From contig NW_024881327.1 in the NCBI RefSeq assembly GCF_018691265.1, forward strand, positions 23,801,936 through 23,865,935: a stretch of DNA of 64,000 bases, in the 5' to 3' direction. A model generated the notes under the pieces. That model did not search any database. It was not told the origin of the DNA and saw only the letters and a list, made by a program, of their open reading frames with translations. The position numbers and the translations under genes are program-made. Shown here piece after piece: positions 1 through 12,026 of this stretch. This DNA comes from Tyto alba (Eukaryota; Chordata; Aves; Strigiformes; Tytonidae). Each line of letters opens with the position of its first letter. Position 1 is the stretch's first letter.

Positions 1-1271
1 ACTTACCTTATCACAGTGCTATTCATTTAGAAATAAGAGAGAGGTTCCAAGACTGCAAAACTCAGTGCAGCATGAGCACCCGACAGGATAATATTTTTTT
101 GTGTCTCTGAACTTACCCCAGATCTAATCAGTACCACCAACTACTATCACAAAAGAACAGCAGCAATAGCAACAGTCAAGGGAAAAAGACAAGGAGAGAG
201 ATCTTCCTGTACTTTTTTTTGTTCTTAATGTTAAGAAGATCGAGGTGCTTTACCAAATTCTTCTCTTCGAATAGACAGGTTCCTATGTTAACTATATATA
301 TAATTTTTACCAAATAGGCTTTAAAGATTATTATTTTGTATATATTGTATATGCTTTGCAAACCTCTGAAGTTATTATAATATTAATGCTTATAAGAAAA
401 AAATCAACTCTGCAGAAATAATATAAACTGGAGGCATACTTAATCACTTTAAGAAAGCTTCACCAAGTGATCTTGGGTGATTTAAGATTTGATTCACTGG
501 CTCTCAGATGTTCATAATGTCATCATCTGTGTCCACATAGTCTTCCATGATAAGTGGTTTATCTAAGAGCAATTTTTATTTTGAACTTCACCTTTTTTTG
601 AAGCAGAGGAATTTTAATTTGCTTAAAGGCTTTGATTCTATGTTCAGCCATTCAGTTCAGCTGTTTACAGATGACGGTCTATCATGTTAAGACTGCGGTT
701 ACAGACAGCTTGGCAAATATAAACCACTAGTACTGTAATTCAGCTTTAGATGTGATTTTTCCTTCTGTGAGGAAATGTTTAAAGAAAGTGGTTTGATACA
801 TTTCTTAAGCAAGAGTAGCTGTTTCAGTACAATACCAAGAATTGCTGTTATGGACCTGATCCTGGAAACACTCATAAAAACACTGCTTTATGTCTGACTA
901 AGGTGAATATTTTCCCTTAAAAGCTCATGGAATGGGATCTTATGGTAATTTTCAAGTAAAGGCATGATTACTTCTTAACACTTGCAGGATCTTAGATATT
1001 TCAAACACAGTTCTTGGGAGAATCAAATGTTACTCAAATTCAACAGGAGATGCTAGGTAAATAAAGAAAATATTTTTGGATTGGTGTCTCTACCAGACTT
1101 CTTCCCAATGACTCTGGACAGACATTTGTGTAAATGAGTAGAACTGTTATATTTCTGTTTCAGTAGGTAAAATGCTTCCAGGAAGCATCAGGCATATTGA
1201 GATTGCTTTGCACAGATGGTCTGTTCATGCACAGTAATTGGAAACTTTTGGGATATGTCAGACTTATTGTG
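1..1271. other. Unique AT-rich non-coding DNA
   Basis: I see no gene, RNA or recognisable repeat here. All frames are broken by frequent stops; the longest open stretch is about 60 codons and has low-complexity composition. The base composition matches the rest of the unique DNA in the window. Confidence 0.6.
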
Positions 1272-1615
1272 CATACAATCATAAGAAAATAAACCTAGAA
1301 GGAAACTGGGGAGATCTTCTAGCCTAGTGTCATCTCTAAAGCAGGATCTATCTTCTGACAAGTGCTTGTTTAACTTGTCATTAACTATTTCCAGTGATGA
1401 AGATTCCAGTCTTCCCGAGCCACACCCATCAGTGTTTTGCAGTTTTTACACATAACAAAACATAGCCATTGTCTGACTGGAAACTTTCTGCTGCCATTTA
1501 AGGACATTCCTTTTCATCCTGTGTACCACAGAGATGGAGAGCAGTTCATTCTCTCCCCTCCACTGTAGCCCTTAAACGCCAGAAAATGCTTTTGCCCCTT
1601 CTCAGTTTTGCAGGT
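1272..1615 (-). mobile_element. Ancient CR1-type LINE fragment, 3' part, minus strand
   Basis: Read on the + strand, this matches the reverse complement of the 3' region of old amniote CR1 elements. The recognisable blocks come in the right order: a CTAG-containing block near 1320, then CTGACAAGTGCTTGTTTAAC near 1356, then CCAGTGATGAAGATTCCAGT near 1391, then GCTGCCATTTAAGG near 1491, then TCTCTCCCCTCC near 1550, and finally CCCCTTCTCAGT near 1596. Divergence is high and no reading frame survives, so it is a fossil much older than the CR1 copies at 11.2 and 43.8 kb. The assignment comes from remembered consensus sequence; the subfamily (for example an L3-like group) is uncertain. The right edge is approximate. 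Confidence 0.6.
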
Positions 1616-2408
1616 ACTTATCAGCACAGCTTATCACTAGTGCGGTCAGCTGCAGGGTTCCAGACTGTCAGTCTCACCGAATATGTGCAGCCCAACACCA
1701 GTGTTTCATACCCCTCCTCTGAACATTGCAGAGTCAGCTGTAACCTGGACCAGCCACTCTCCCGCAATGCCGCAGTCGGTGTGAGAGCATCCCCAGAGGT
1801 GCGTGTGCCCTCGGGGTTAACCACACACCTCCGGGGGCACAGAAGCTACCCGAGGACACAGAGCTGAAACACACCTGGAAATCCCGAACACAGCCTTCAA
1901 GGGTATCTAAAGCAATCCTGCATAATAAAAAGTACTTGGGAGAGCCCAGAGGTGTGGCAGTTCTGTCAGTGGGGTGGCAGGCTAACACTGGCTTTTTTAG
2001 GTTCTAGCTGTTTAAACATGCAGGCATAAATCTACAAAACACAACAGTAAACTTTCTGCCTCATTTGTAGTGCTCCACTTTCAGCACCAAGTCGAAGTTA
2101 GCAAGAGAAAATGTCCCCATTATGCTGTAAAGAAATGACAGCTTGAAAATATAGTCTTAGAAATAGTCATTTGCAGCCTTGCCAGTAACAGTTAATTAAT
2201 GCACTAGATAAGGACCTATATTCAGCCTCTGGAAATTCTAGGATTAACAGCTATATGGGTTTTATCTCTTTGATCTCAAGAGTGAAACTCCTCCTTTCCC
2301 CTGTGCTTATTGACCAATAAGCTGAGATTTAAATGAAACTTCTTTGCACTGGTAAGATAGAGGAACGAAACTCATTAAATTATGTCCATGCACTAACACA
2401 AACACTGT
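1616..2408. other. Unassigned segment, GC-richer at 1620-1870
   Basis: No gene is recognised. The first 250 bases are clearly richer in G+C than their surroundings and give overlapping open frames of 93, 67 and 84 codons on both strands, which is what GC-richness alone would produce. A hairpin-capable inverted repeat lies at 1805-1840: a 10-bp stem (GTGCCCTCGG with CCGGGGGCAC, one G-T pair) and a 16-base loop. The remainder is AT-rich and featureless up to the LTR. Confidence 0.4.
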
Positions 2409-2549
2409 GGTAGTGTGGGTAGTTAAGGCCTGGCGGCCGGAAGATATCGCACTGTACGGAAAGATAGGGCCCCTTTTTCTGATAGCCCGATAGCCAACAG
2501 TAATGTAGCAGTGATGTAAGCAGACGGAAGTGACGTTGTAAACCCAAGC

Positions 2550-2557
2550 TATATAAG
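2550..2557 (+). promoter_or_regulatory. TATA box of the alpharetrovirus-like LTR
   Basis: The sequence TATATAAG sits about 20 bases upstream of the AATAAA signal inside the 2.4-kb LTR, at the place expected for the U3 promoter. It is intact, so the LTR may still be able to start transcription towards higher coordinates. Activity is inference. Confidence 0.6.
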
Positions 2558-2572
2558 GGTGTGTCACATGAC

Positions 2573-2578
2573 AATAAA
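2573..2578 (+). terminator. Polyadenylation signal of the alpharetrovirus-like LTR
   Basis: A canonical AATAAA followed by GCCATTTG lies just upstream of the R/U5-like block. In avian alpharetroviruses the signal is in this position, so the match supports the LTR call as well as the strand. Confidence 0.6.
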
Positions 2579-2920
2579 TGCCATTTGCCATCCACCACAT
2601 TGGTGTCTGTGAGCTGATGGCCCGAGCGGCCTGGGGTTGGTCGCCGTGCCGTTCCTGAACCAGGTCGCCACGCCTTCTGAAGGCAACAGGTAGTTTCCAG
2701 TAACGTGCATTCTTGCAACTCCACTGCCATTTCCCAGTATTTCAAGGGGAAAGAGTAAGCAGGAGTTTTTACTTTAGGAGTAAGGCATAGGCAATTAACT
2801 GATGCCATTTCAGTTTGAGATCAGTGTATTGCAGACGGCATTCACAATAAAGTGGAGGACAATGGTTTAAAATAATAAAAAGTCAGGGAGGAAATTTCTT
2901 TTCAGTCTTGTTAGTTTATT

Positions 2921-3067
2921 GGGGGGGTTGGGTATTTTTGTGTTTTTCTTTGTTTGTTTTTTGTTTGTTTTTTTTTTTTTTTGGTTTGGTTTTTTTTTTG
3001 TTGTTGTTTTTTTTTTGTTTTGTTTTGTTTTTTGTTTTTTGTTGTTTTTTTTTGTTTGTTTGTTTCC
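2921..3067. repeat. T-rich low-complexity tract with TTTG/TTG units
   Basis: A run of seven Gs is followed by about 130 bases made almost only of T with interspersed G, in irregular TTTG, TTTTG and TTG units. The 63-codon plus-strand open frame and the lysine/glutamine-rich minus-strand frame across it are artefacts of the composition. Confidence 0.85.
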
Positions 3068-4185
3068 AGAGTGATCAATTTTATGACGGAAACCTTTGAG
3101 AGGAAATGATTTTCGATTTCAGCAAGGAAAGTATATTTGGAATTACTAGAATCTGGAGCATATGGAAATGAAGCTTCCCAAGTAGACAGCTGAAAATGGC
3201 ACATTCAGAGAGCAGCAGAGATCTATAGGGGATGGATAGCTGCCAGGCTCTTGGTAATGTTTCAAGACTATCACTGGAGCCCCAGAAAAGCCTGTCAGCA
3301 TTTGCTGAAAGTATGGGATATGAAAGAAACCAAATATTATAAAACAGAAAACATCCTAAACAACTTATGTCATTCAAGTAAAATTTCTCCACCTAAGATT
3401 CACTGTTCTCCTATAGTAAGGACATTCTTTCTCAAAAAGTTACTGAAGTTCTAGTTTTATGAGACTGAAATAGAATAGCAGAAATGTCATGTGTTCTCTG
3501 CAATCGGTGAGCTATATCAACACTAAACATGTGTCTAGCACTAAAATTATGTAATGAGATAAAAAAGTTACCTAGGGTTCCTGGCTAAGTACCACACAAA
3601 TCAGTGAAGGAAGATCTATATATGGAAATTAATTTGGTACCTAGTAAATGTATGCTCGGAGAAAAAAATTACTTTGAAATGACAAGTGAGACACTGGAGT
3701 TTCTTGGCTAATGCCTGTCCTCTTCCTTATTTATCCACTCCATTACTATTCTCCAAACAGTCCCTCCTTCACTCTTTCCCTATACCACTCTTAATGTCTT
3801 CACTGTTAAAAGGTTGTTAATAGCCATTTTATACAAATCTCCATCTTGGGACTCATTTTGGCATAACATTTAGTATTTACTTAATTCTTTCTCACTTCCC
3901 CAAATTAAAACCAATAAAATTTATCAAATATAACTCATCTAATATTCAGTGTGATATGATGTGAGATAATCTGTCTTCATCTGTATTCAGGTGAGTTCAG
4001 GTCAGACTTTACTCCTTGTTGAACAAAGTCTTAATTTATTTCTCTCCAGTAGTAATAAAGATAGCAAGTATCATCTCCAGGTTTTGGTACTAGGGTAAGG
4101 TTGGCTACACCAGGGTATTTGGTAAAGTTGGAGGATATGGTTGTCAACAGCTCATTTCTGTCACAGCTTGGCCAAGTTCTGTGAT
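3068..4185. other. Unique non-coding DNA
   Basis: No gene or known repeat is visible. The open frames here (67 to 103 codons) have no recognisable motifs and overlap each other on both strands. Confidence 0.5.
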
Positions 4186-4351
4186 CAGGGGGAATTTGAC
4201 TTTGGTAGGAAAGTCCTGCAGTTAGGAGTTTAGTGCCAGTATAGTACAGACATCCCCACATTTTTCAGGGGAAATTTGACTTTGGTAGGAAAGTCCTGCA
4301 GTTAGGAGTTTAGTGCCAGTATAGTACAGACATCCCCACCTTTTTCAGGGG
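4186..4351. repeat. Tandem duplication, two 80-bp copies
   Basis: Copy 1 (4186-4265) and copy 2 (4266-4345) are offset by exactly 80 bases and differ at about two positions, for example G at 4192 against A at 4272 and A at 4260 against C at 4340. A few more bases (4346-4351) match the start of a third unit. Near-identity in non-coding DNA implies a recent event or a very recent common ancestor of the copies. The unit is not recognised as any known repeat. Confidence 0.95.
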
Positions 4352-5616
4352 AGGCAACCATCTGTGTATCACACGCAATGACAACAGTGTCTTCTGACTC
4401 AACTGGAGAAGGTCCTAGCCATGTAGATTCACTTAGAGTGTCTGAAAGAAGTGATATCATGGGACAGTTCTTTCTCAACAAAAAGGAGAAATACTCTGAA
4501 AATAGAGGGGCAGAAAGACAAAGGCTAGGCTACCCCACTTCATATCACTTTAAGCACCAACTGTGATATTTGAGTCCTTCAGAATGGTAGTGGGCTCTAA
4601 TTCCATCTATTATCTGTCATTTCCCAAAACAGGCAGCAACAATAGCTCCTTCAGTCTATTGAGTGGCTCTGGCTGAGAGGGGAAAGAGAGAAAGGAAGCC
4701 AGACTCTGGGAACAGCAAGGAACTGAGCATCTACCAAGGAGTCTGGTGAGGGAATTGGTGCTTGGCACTGGAATACCATCAGATCCTTGTTCCTGCACAG
4801 CAGAGACTTTCAGGAAGTGAATTGATGTTCATGGATTTTATATCACAATAGTCCTATGTGCTTCTTCCTACCAAGAGATGGAAGTCTTTGAAGGAAAGAA
4901 TTGTAAAACATTTTTTCTCCCTCCTTTACTGATTTACATTACAAAAAAAAGCGCTCAAACTTTTAACACATTTTCACTATATAAACATTACTGCCTCTTA
5001 CCCAGTTCTTAGCAGAGCACAAATATATTTCTATGTCCCCCCCCTTCCCTTGGTATTCAGGAAGAGCAAGAATACACTTTCCCTTCAAGGACTGTGGTTT
5101 TAAACATAAACACCTTTGTTAAATCCAAAGTGTACTGTTTCTAGCAAGAGCAGAATTACAAACATGGACCCAGATCCTATCCTCTGTAAAATCATTTGCA
5201 TCAGTGGGATTCACATACATGTTTCAAAACATAATTATGCCCACAGTTTTCTTATGTCTGTCCAGCACGTTTATGTCAGCACCCTGAGCTAGAGACTAAC
5301 AGGATACAGCAGAGATCAAATACTAAACTTTCAGAACGTTTCATAGAAAGTTGGATGTTCAAATAATATTCTTGGGATAGACTTTAAGCACATAAGCACA
5401 TCTTTGGTGTTCTTGTTTTCATTATATTCTTTTAAGCATAACTGTGGACTGAGTATTGCCACCAAGGTTGTTAAGACTGAATTCTGGACTACACCAATAT
5501 ATCTGTTCTATATACTGATACACAAATTCTTTTCAGATTCTTTTGCGGTCTCCATCACTAACACTTGACCTTATTTAATTGCTGCTGGTAAGTATTAGAG
5601 GTCATAAATATCTATT
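4352..5616. other. Unique non-coding DNA
   Basis: No feature is supported. Two 62-codon open frames (4378-4566 and 4610-4798) show no domain and lie in slightly GC-richer sequence; I treat them as chance. Confidence 0.5.
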
Positions 5617-5699
5617 AAAAAAAAAAAAAAAGCAAACAACAACAACAACAACAAAAACAAACAAACAAACAAAAAACCAAAAAAACAACAAAAAAGAAA
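5617..5699. repeat. A-rich simple repeat: poly(A), (CAA)n, (CAAA)n
   Basis: An A run of 15 is followed by CAA trinucleotides and then CAAA tetranucleotides. This may be the decayed tail of a retroposed sequence, but no recognisable element body lies to its left. Confidence 0.9.
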
Positions 5700-6040
5700 T
5701 GTAAATTGTAGTAAGTTATTTAACTGAAATAAAAATATTGTATTTGTTTGAAGTCCATATAACTTCAGATTTGGAGCTGGAAATCAAATGAGTGCAAATA
5801 CACCTGTAAATACAGAAAGCTGGCTCTGCTACCACAAATATAACAATTTTCCTTTTGGTCTCCAAAACTGAGAAATTAATCATCAGAAATTCCTGCAGTT
5901 TGTCAGATTAAGTTACAAAAGAAACAATCAAAAGACCTTTTAAAGTCCATTATTTGACAAATTCCATAAAGCTCTCATGTCTCTCAGAACATGAGGATTC
6001 TTTTGAGTTAGGAAAAGGATTTAGCACCTGTATTTATAGG

Positions 6041-6077
<37 letters not shown>
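6041..6077. repeat. Uninterrupted run of 37 A
   Basis: The longest pure homopolymer in the window. Such a run is unstable in length, both biologically and in sequencing, so its true length is uncertain. It splits a 97-codon frame into an artefactual lysine-rich peptide. No processed pseudogene is recognisable upstream of it. Confidence 0.95.
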
Positions 6078-6080
<3 letters not shown>

Positions 6081-9000
6081 TATTGTTCAGTACCCAACAA
6101 TTAATTTCAGACTTTTGCACTGTCTTAGTTTCCTCTCTTATTAAACACAAGCTGCAAAGAGAAATTTGTCTGAGCCTTAAAACTGGTGTGGAAAAGAGTT
6201 TTAAACTTTGTGTCTTACATTTTAGATTGATTCATAAGGATTATTAGGAGGAAAAATATAGGAAGTGGGACAGGGATGATCTGTATAACTAACACAAGCA
6301 AATAGATGTGTATTAAGATGCACTGCTTTACACCTTGTCTGCTCTTCCTGCCTTCACATCATAACACCAGTTTGGTAAGTGGTGCTTTACTAGACTATTC
6401 AAATTATTAGAAATTCCTGCAAGAGGTACAGGACAGTTTCAGCACAATGTATTCAGTTACAAGCCAAATTTTGCCAAAATCTTATGCTGAAAACCACGGG
6501 TAATTGTATAAAAATCATTAACAAATAGTTTTATATGTACCTTTGTTTCAGTGAATAATCAAATAAAATTGATTCAATAAGCTAAAGCCTCCAGTAACAG
6601 ATATTTGAGTTCAACTCTTCCTGCTGAAAGCTATACTCCCTCCAACATTATGCTTAAATATATTTGACATGAAAATAATCTTTGATCCTTCCAGAGTCAA
6701 GAGAGAAAGACTGTATTTGTACAAGCTATTTATACTTCATTTTTCCAGACAAAACAGATCAAGCATATTGTCACTGATCATATTGATCAGGTCAACAAGT
6801 TATTTCTTTAGAATATCACCAAACAGCAGGATTCGTCAAACCCAGGGTAGGATCATGCCTTTGTTTCAGGTTTCCCTTTGTGTCTGTCACTCATCAGGTT
6901 GCAGCACCTTTAGCTAGAGATGTATTTCAGCAATTCTTTAAACCCAATTTAAAGTCTGGAAGGACTGCAGGCCCATCAGCGCTAGGTGTAAACAAGTCTT
7001 TCATCCTAGAATTTTCTGAAAGCCTCCAGTCTTCTGAAGGATGGGCTTCTTTCATCCTTCCTTCATCTGCTCTTGAGCTCTCTCTCATTTTTCTCTTGAA
7101 GTTTTAAGGAATACCCCAAAACTCTTGTCAATTTTTACATTTCCAAAATCACCAATCCTATAACATTATTCCTGAACCTAAACTCTTCTGTTTCTTTATT
7201 TTGTGTGTCCATCTCCCCCCACTTTTAAAGATTTTCCTGCATAACTTTACCCTTACAAGATCATTATTTTCCTTTCTAAGACTCAGTTCCTAACAAAACC
7301 TTCACCTATCCCCCTTTTACTTTTGCACTTTTCTTTTGAGGTAGCTATTACTTCTCAGAATTATTTCTTAGAGTTATCAAAAAGTCTTTCTGTCTAGAAC
7401 AGCAAGTGAAAAATCAACAAAAGAAGACAGTCATGTCCTTACAGTGTTACCCTATCATAAGTTAATTAAAAAAAAATGCCTGTTTGAGGGATTAGAAAGT
7501 CTCAGTAAAGGGGAGAAAAAAAAAAGAGAAAGTCCTATAGAAAATACAATAATAAGGTTTAAGACGTGTATTGGTATGATGCAAAAGAATCATTTGTAAG
7601 CTTGATCTTCTGGTGATTTAGTTAATACATTCCTCTTAATGCACAGAAATGATTAGTTCTTGTGTCTAAGTAATATCAGAATTTTAGGTATCCTGTTAAT
7701 TAGGCACTTAGAATTCAAAGCATAGATAACATTCAGTGATTTTTGAAATTGAAAGAAAGAACATTAGCTATTACTAGTTCTACCTGTCAAATCTTATTCA
7801 CTTTGATATTAGGAGCAGGGAAACATCCTAAAAGTTTCATGAAGCATCCCACAGATATCTGTAATGAATTTCTTTCCTGTTATACATTGTTTGAACCGTG
7901 TAGAATGGGGCAAACAGACATCTAATCTACACTTTTTCAGACTGTTTTCAATATTCTGCTACTTTTTATATGCTAATCATGTTTTAATCATGAGAAAAAT
8001 CTCCAGAAGAGCTAGACTCACTCTATGGGATGACTTCTGTAGAATTGGAGATAGGCATGGAAAGTTGCTTTTTCAAACCGATGTTAAGGATTAGTGTAAT
8101 GTGTCATATAAAGCAATAACAAAAAGGCTTATACAACACTAGTCAGAGATTCCTCTCCCCCATCTTCTAGAGTTTCCAGTCTGATGCTTTTACAGTTATG
8201 TAGTGTGATTCCATGGTGATCACAGAACTAGGTTATGTGCTATATTGTGATTAATATTTTTTCCTCCCATTTCTGCTAGTTCAGGAGAGACTGGGCTAGC
8301 TAGCTCTTTTCATACTAAGTATTGCAGAGCTACAGGTAAGTGTCTAACACAAATATTCAACTTGAAATAAAAACTTCAGGGTTGTCTTTGAAGCAATCTT
8401 GTACACTATAAAGCCTTTTAGCTGTTAATTTTCTGAAATATGCTGGGTAAAGGTTGCTCTATCATGAACTGCACTGCTACCAGGTTTTGGGGAAAACCAC
8501 CACACTATATTCTTGCGGGGATATGTAGCTCAGAAGGATGCAAGTGGATATTGATCCATTCCTATGCTGGTGCTATACCTAAAGTGAATGATGTGGAGAA
8601 GCACACACAGTGGCTGTAAAAGCCATCCACCCAGCCTGTTGATGAGAAATTTACTCCAGTCCCCGCATGTGTAAATCTAGTACTGACTTCTCTGAAATAT
8701 GTACATATTTAGAAAAAAATCAATTACTGATTCATTTCCTGAGCAGAGACACAAAGAATAAAGAGCATCTATGTTTTCTTGTGAATAGTGTAAAGTTAGA
8801 AGCTAAATTTATTAGTATTTACATTAATGGAAACATAAAGAATCTGAAAGGCTACACATCAACTGTCTCTCAAGGTAGGTTTGAACAAGTTTGGATTTAA
8901 GCTTACCAATCCAGCTGTGTGCCAAGGTGAATGTTAGTTTAGATCCACCGCATCTTTACAAAAGCAATTTTCAGTATGCCTTTACAAATTTATACTCCAC

Positions 9001-11174
9001 CACTATTAGTCTGACACAGACACCTGAGCTTACTTGCCTATATCACAAATACAGATCTTGTTTGTGTGCCTATTTTGGCTCCTTTATCGCTACACTGTGC
9101 TTTCAGTGCAAGATCCTTGCCTGCTTTGATTGCTGGTGTGAGAAACATGATCAGAAAGCCAAGCTCAGAATCATTCTGACACTCTAGACTGTAACAGCGT
9201 TCAAAAGAGAGGAACAAGCAAGACTTTGGTCCCTAATCTACAAATGAGAAAAATGTCCTAGCCAAAAGGCAGAGAAGTCAGAATATCAATCAAGCAATGG
9301 TACTTATGGCTTTTGTAGTCCAAATCCTGTTCAGCTGGACCAGAAATTATTATTTGCAGCTGAACCTTCACCTTCCCACAGACTAAACCCTTATATACAA
9401 GGTTCTCCTAGTACATGAAGGATGGATTCAGTACACTGAAGCACTGGGGGTGGTTCTGCAAGGTATACTTAAGTACAAGTCTCATAAACACATTTGAAGG
9501 GGACTATGAGAAAATCTAATAAAACCCCAGAATCCTTCCTTGGTGAAAATATAGGCTGGCAGTGGCCACTTCAGTGTCCAGATTTGATTGACAAACACAT
9601 TAATTGACCTTATCAGAAAGGCAGAAATGCTGCAATGGAATTTTGTAAGTCAGGCAACTGAATATTCTTTCAGCCTGCATTCATTTTTCAGTTAACCCTT
9701 CTGGCATAAATATTTTTATATTTTCTTATAAAGGCTAATTAGTAGTAGTAATAGCATAATACTAGCTACCCTAACTACTTGTCTCATGAAAACTTGAAGA
9801 TTTTATCAGACTAGTGGATGCAGTGTAGCTCATTTTCTATACTTGCTCTAGGCTAATAGCTTCTTGATGGAAAAAACTTTAATTTTTAAAAATATTGTCT
9901 GACCCACTCAATAATTTTGAGTTTCACCACATTCTTAATATTCTGATAATCTGAATTTTTCTGATAAGCAAACACTTCAACAGATACCAGTACTACTTAA
10001 TAAGACCAACAGGTGGTGAAATTGTCATTTTAGCCAATATGTGTTAAACTGAGGAACACCTATCAGAGAAGAGATGAGTTTTTAGGCATGATTAATCCAA
10101 GCTTTGTATTGGTTGAAAGCCATGTATCTATAAAGCTTTAGGGCTTTTTGATTTAAAGGAAAATTTAGAGAAATAGAGCGTGATAGTGCATAATCTCCAA
10201 TGTGCATATACAGCAATATGCAAGAAAACAGTGGGTGGCCTGCTGAGGAGTAACAGAGGCGCAGATGAATGAAAAGTCAGCAGCTGTAGTGCTGTGGTTT
10301 CAGCTGGGTGAGTATAGGCTAATACTGCAATGGCTTGCTCAGCTTGCTTTCTGCAGTTTTAATGATGACTGATCCCTACAGTTTCTTAACCAGAAGCAAA
10401 ATTCAGCTGAAGAATGACAAAAACATGTTAGCAGAAACTATACACAGCTCATTCAGATTTCTACTTCCTTTTGATTTCCATGTCTGTTTACTGGTAGTAT
10501 AAGCAGCGGATTACAGGATCTTGTTTAGACTTTAATAAACTTACTGTTATATGACAATTCTAACAGACACAAGGTGATTCCTGGATCCAATCCTCTTTTC
10601 CACTCAGATAAAGAAGGCTTGCATAAATAGAAACATTTAAGTTGGTAAGTAGCTAAACAGTCTCCACCCAGCATAACAGGGAAAGAAATTGCCTCCAAAC
10701 TTTACCGAGTACTTATCAGTGCAGTTATTATTAGAAACCACAAGTCAAATGTTACAATTAAAAACCTATTGATGGTTGACCACACTCTGCCTCCAAAGGT
10801 TAAAGTATTTCCAGGAAGTGCAGGAAAAGTCTACAGGAAATAATTGTGTGAAGCATTCAGAATCTTCTAATACTGAGAGAAAGTCTGTCTCCTTAGGCAT
10901 ATACATTATACTGCGAGTTATCAGTGTTTAAAGGTTTCATATACAAGTTTTAGCATTAAGATATTAGCATTACATCCACAAAAGACATATTCTGAAGTGC
11001 CATTAAACATATAGGTATGTAATGATGACAAAGGCTAACTGATAAATCCTTTATCTGTCTATATATAGCCCTTACAGGACTATGGAGATATGTAGATCCA
11101 TATATATGCCTAAAAAATATAAATGTTGTGAATTTACCTTTGTAGTATCTCCTTTGACTAAGTATAGTAAGAAT
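6078..11174. other. Unique AT-rich non-coding DNA
   Basis: About 5 kb without a gene, RNA or repeat that I can recognise. The longest open frame is 98 codons (8891-9187, +), with no signal peptide, domain or biased codon use, and is expected by chance in this much sequence. Conserved non-coding elements could be present but cannot be seen from a single sequence. Confidence 0.5.
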
Positions 11175-12026
11175 ATCATAAAATCATAGAGTCGTAGAAT
11201 GGTTTGGATTGGAAGGGACCTAAAAAACATCTAGTTCCAATCTACCTGCCACAAGCAGGGACACCTTCCACTAGACCAGGTTTCTCAAAGCCCCGTCCAA
11301 CCTGGCCTTGAACCCTTCCAGGGAGGGGGCAGCTACAAGCTCTCTGGACAGCCTGGGCCAGTGTCTCATCACCCTCACAGTAAAGAATTTCTTCCTTATA
11401 TATAATCTAAATCTACTCTCTTTCAGTTTAAAACCATTACCCCTTGTCCTATCACTACATCCCCTTGCAAAAATTCCCTCCCCACCTTTCCTGTAGCCCC
11501 CTTTAAGTACTGAAAGGTCGCTATAAGGTCTCCCCGGATCCTTCTCTTTTCGAGGCTGAACACCCCCAACTCAGCCTGTCCTCACAAGGGAGGTGCTCCA
11601 GCCCCCTGATCATCTTTGTGGCCTCCTCTGGACCCACCCAAACAGGTCTGTGTCCTTATGTTGGGGGCTCCAGAGCTGAACACAGTACTCCAGGTGGGGT
11701 CTCATGAGAGCAGAGTAGATGGGGAGAATCCCTTCCCTCAACCTGCTGGTCACAATTCTCTTGATGCAGCCCAGGAGATGGTTGGCTTTCTGGGCTTTGA
11801 GTGCACATTGCTGGCTCATAGTCAGTTTTCCATCCACCAACATTCCCAAGTCCTTCTCTGCAGGCCTGCTCTAAATCCACTCATTCCCCAGCCTGTATTT
11901 GTGCATGGGGTTACCCTGACCCATGTGCAGAACTTTGCACTTGGCCTTGTGGAACTTCATGAGGTTTACATGGGCCCACCTCTTAAGCCTGTCAAGGACC
12001 CTTGGATATCTTGCCATGCTATTATG
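11175..12026 (-). mobile_element. CR1 LINE, 5'-truncated, minus strand
   Basis: The left edge carries the characteristic CR1 3' end: repeated ATCATAGA-type octamers, then GAATGGTTTGGATTGG and GGAAGGGACC. The body follows the avian CR1 3' region to about 12026. On the minus strand, pieces of the C-terminal reverse transcriptase remain, including a WAHVNLMKFHKAKCKVLHMG block (about 11940-11995) and an [20 protein letters not shown] block (about 11670-11730). Frame breaks separate these pieces, so it is dead. Truncation at the 5' end is normal for CR1, which primes from its 3' end. It belongs to a subfamily close to the copy at 43.8 kb. Confidence 0.95.

Larger units (their letters stand above)
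2414..2688 (+). mobile_element. Solo LTR of an alpharetrovirus-like endogenous retrovirus
   Basis: This 275-bp segment starts with TG and ends with CA, and is bracketed by the 5-bp direct repeat GGTAG (2409-2413 and 2689-2693), which I read as the target-site duplication. It has the order expected of an LTR: upstream U3 with a CRE-like TGACGTTG near 2531, a TATA box at 2550-2557, then AATAAA at 2573-2578. That signal is followed by a short R/U5 block (CACCACATTGGTGTC, near 2595) resembling the same part of avian leukosis-type LTRs. The short TATA-to-AATAAA distance is also typical of that group. No primer-binding site or internal viral gene follows, so it is a solo LTR left by recombination. 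The family name is inferred from resemblance. Confidence 0.75.

Noticed and set aside
2380..2808. 142-codon and 97-codon minus-strand frames
   Set aside because: They run antisense through the alpharetrovirus-like LTR and are explained by its higher G+C.
2908..3099. 63-codon phenylalanine-rich frame
   Set aside because: It is a translation of a T-rich low-complexity tract.
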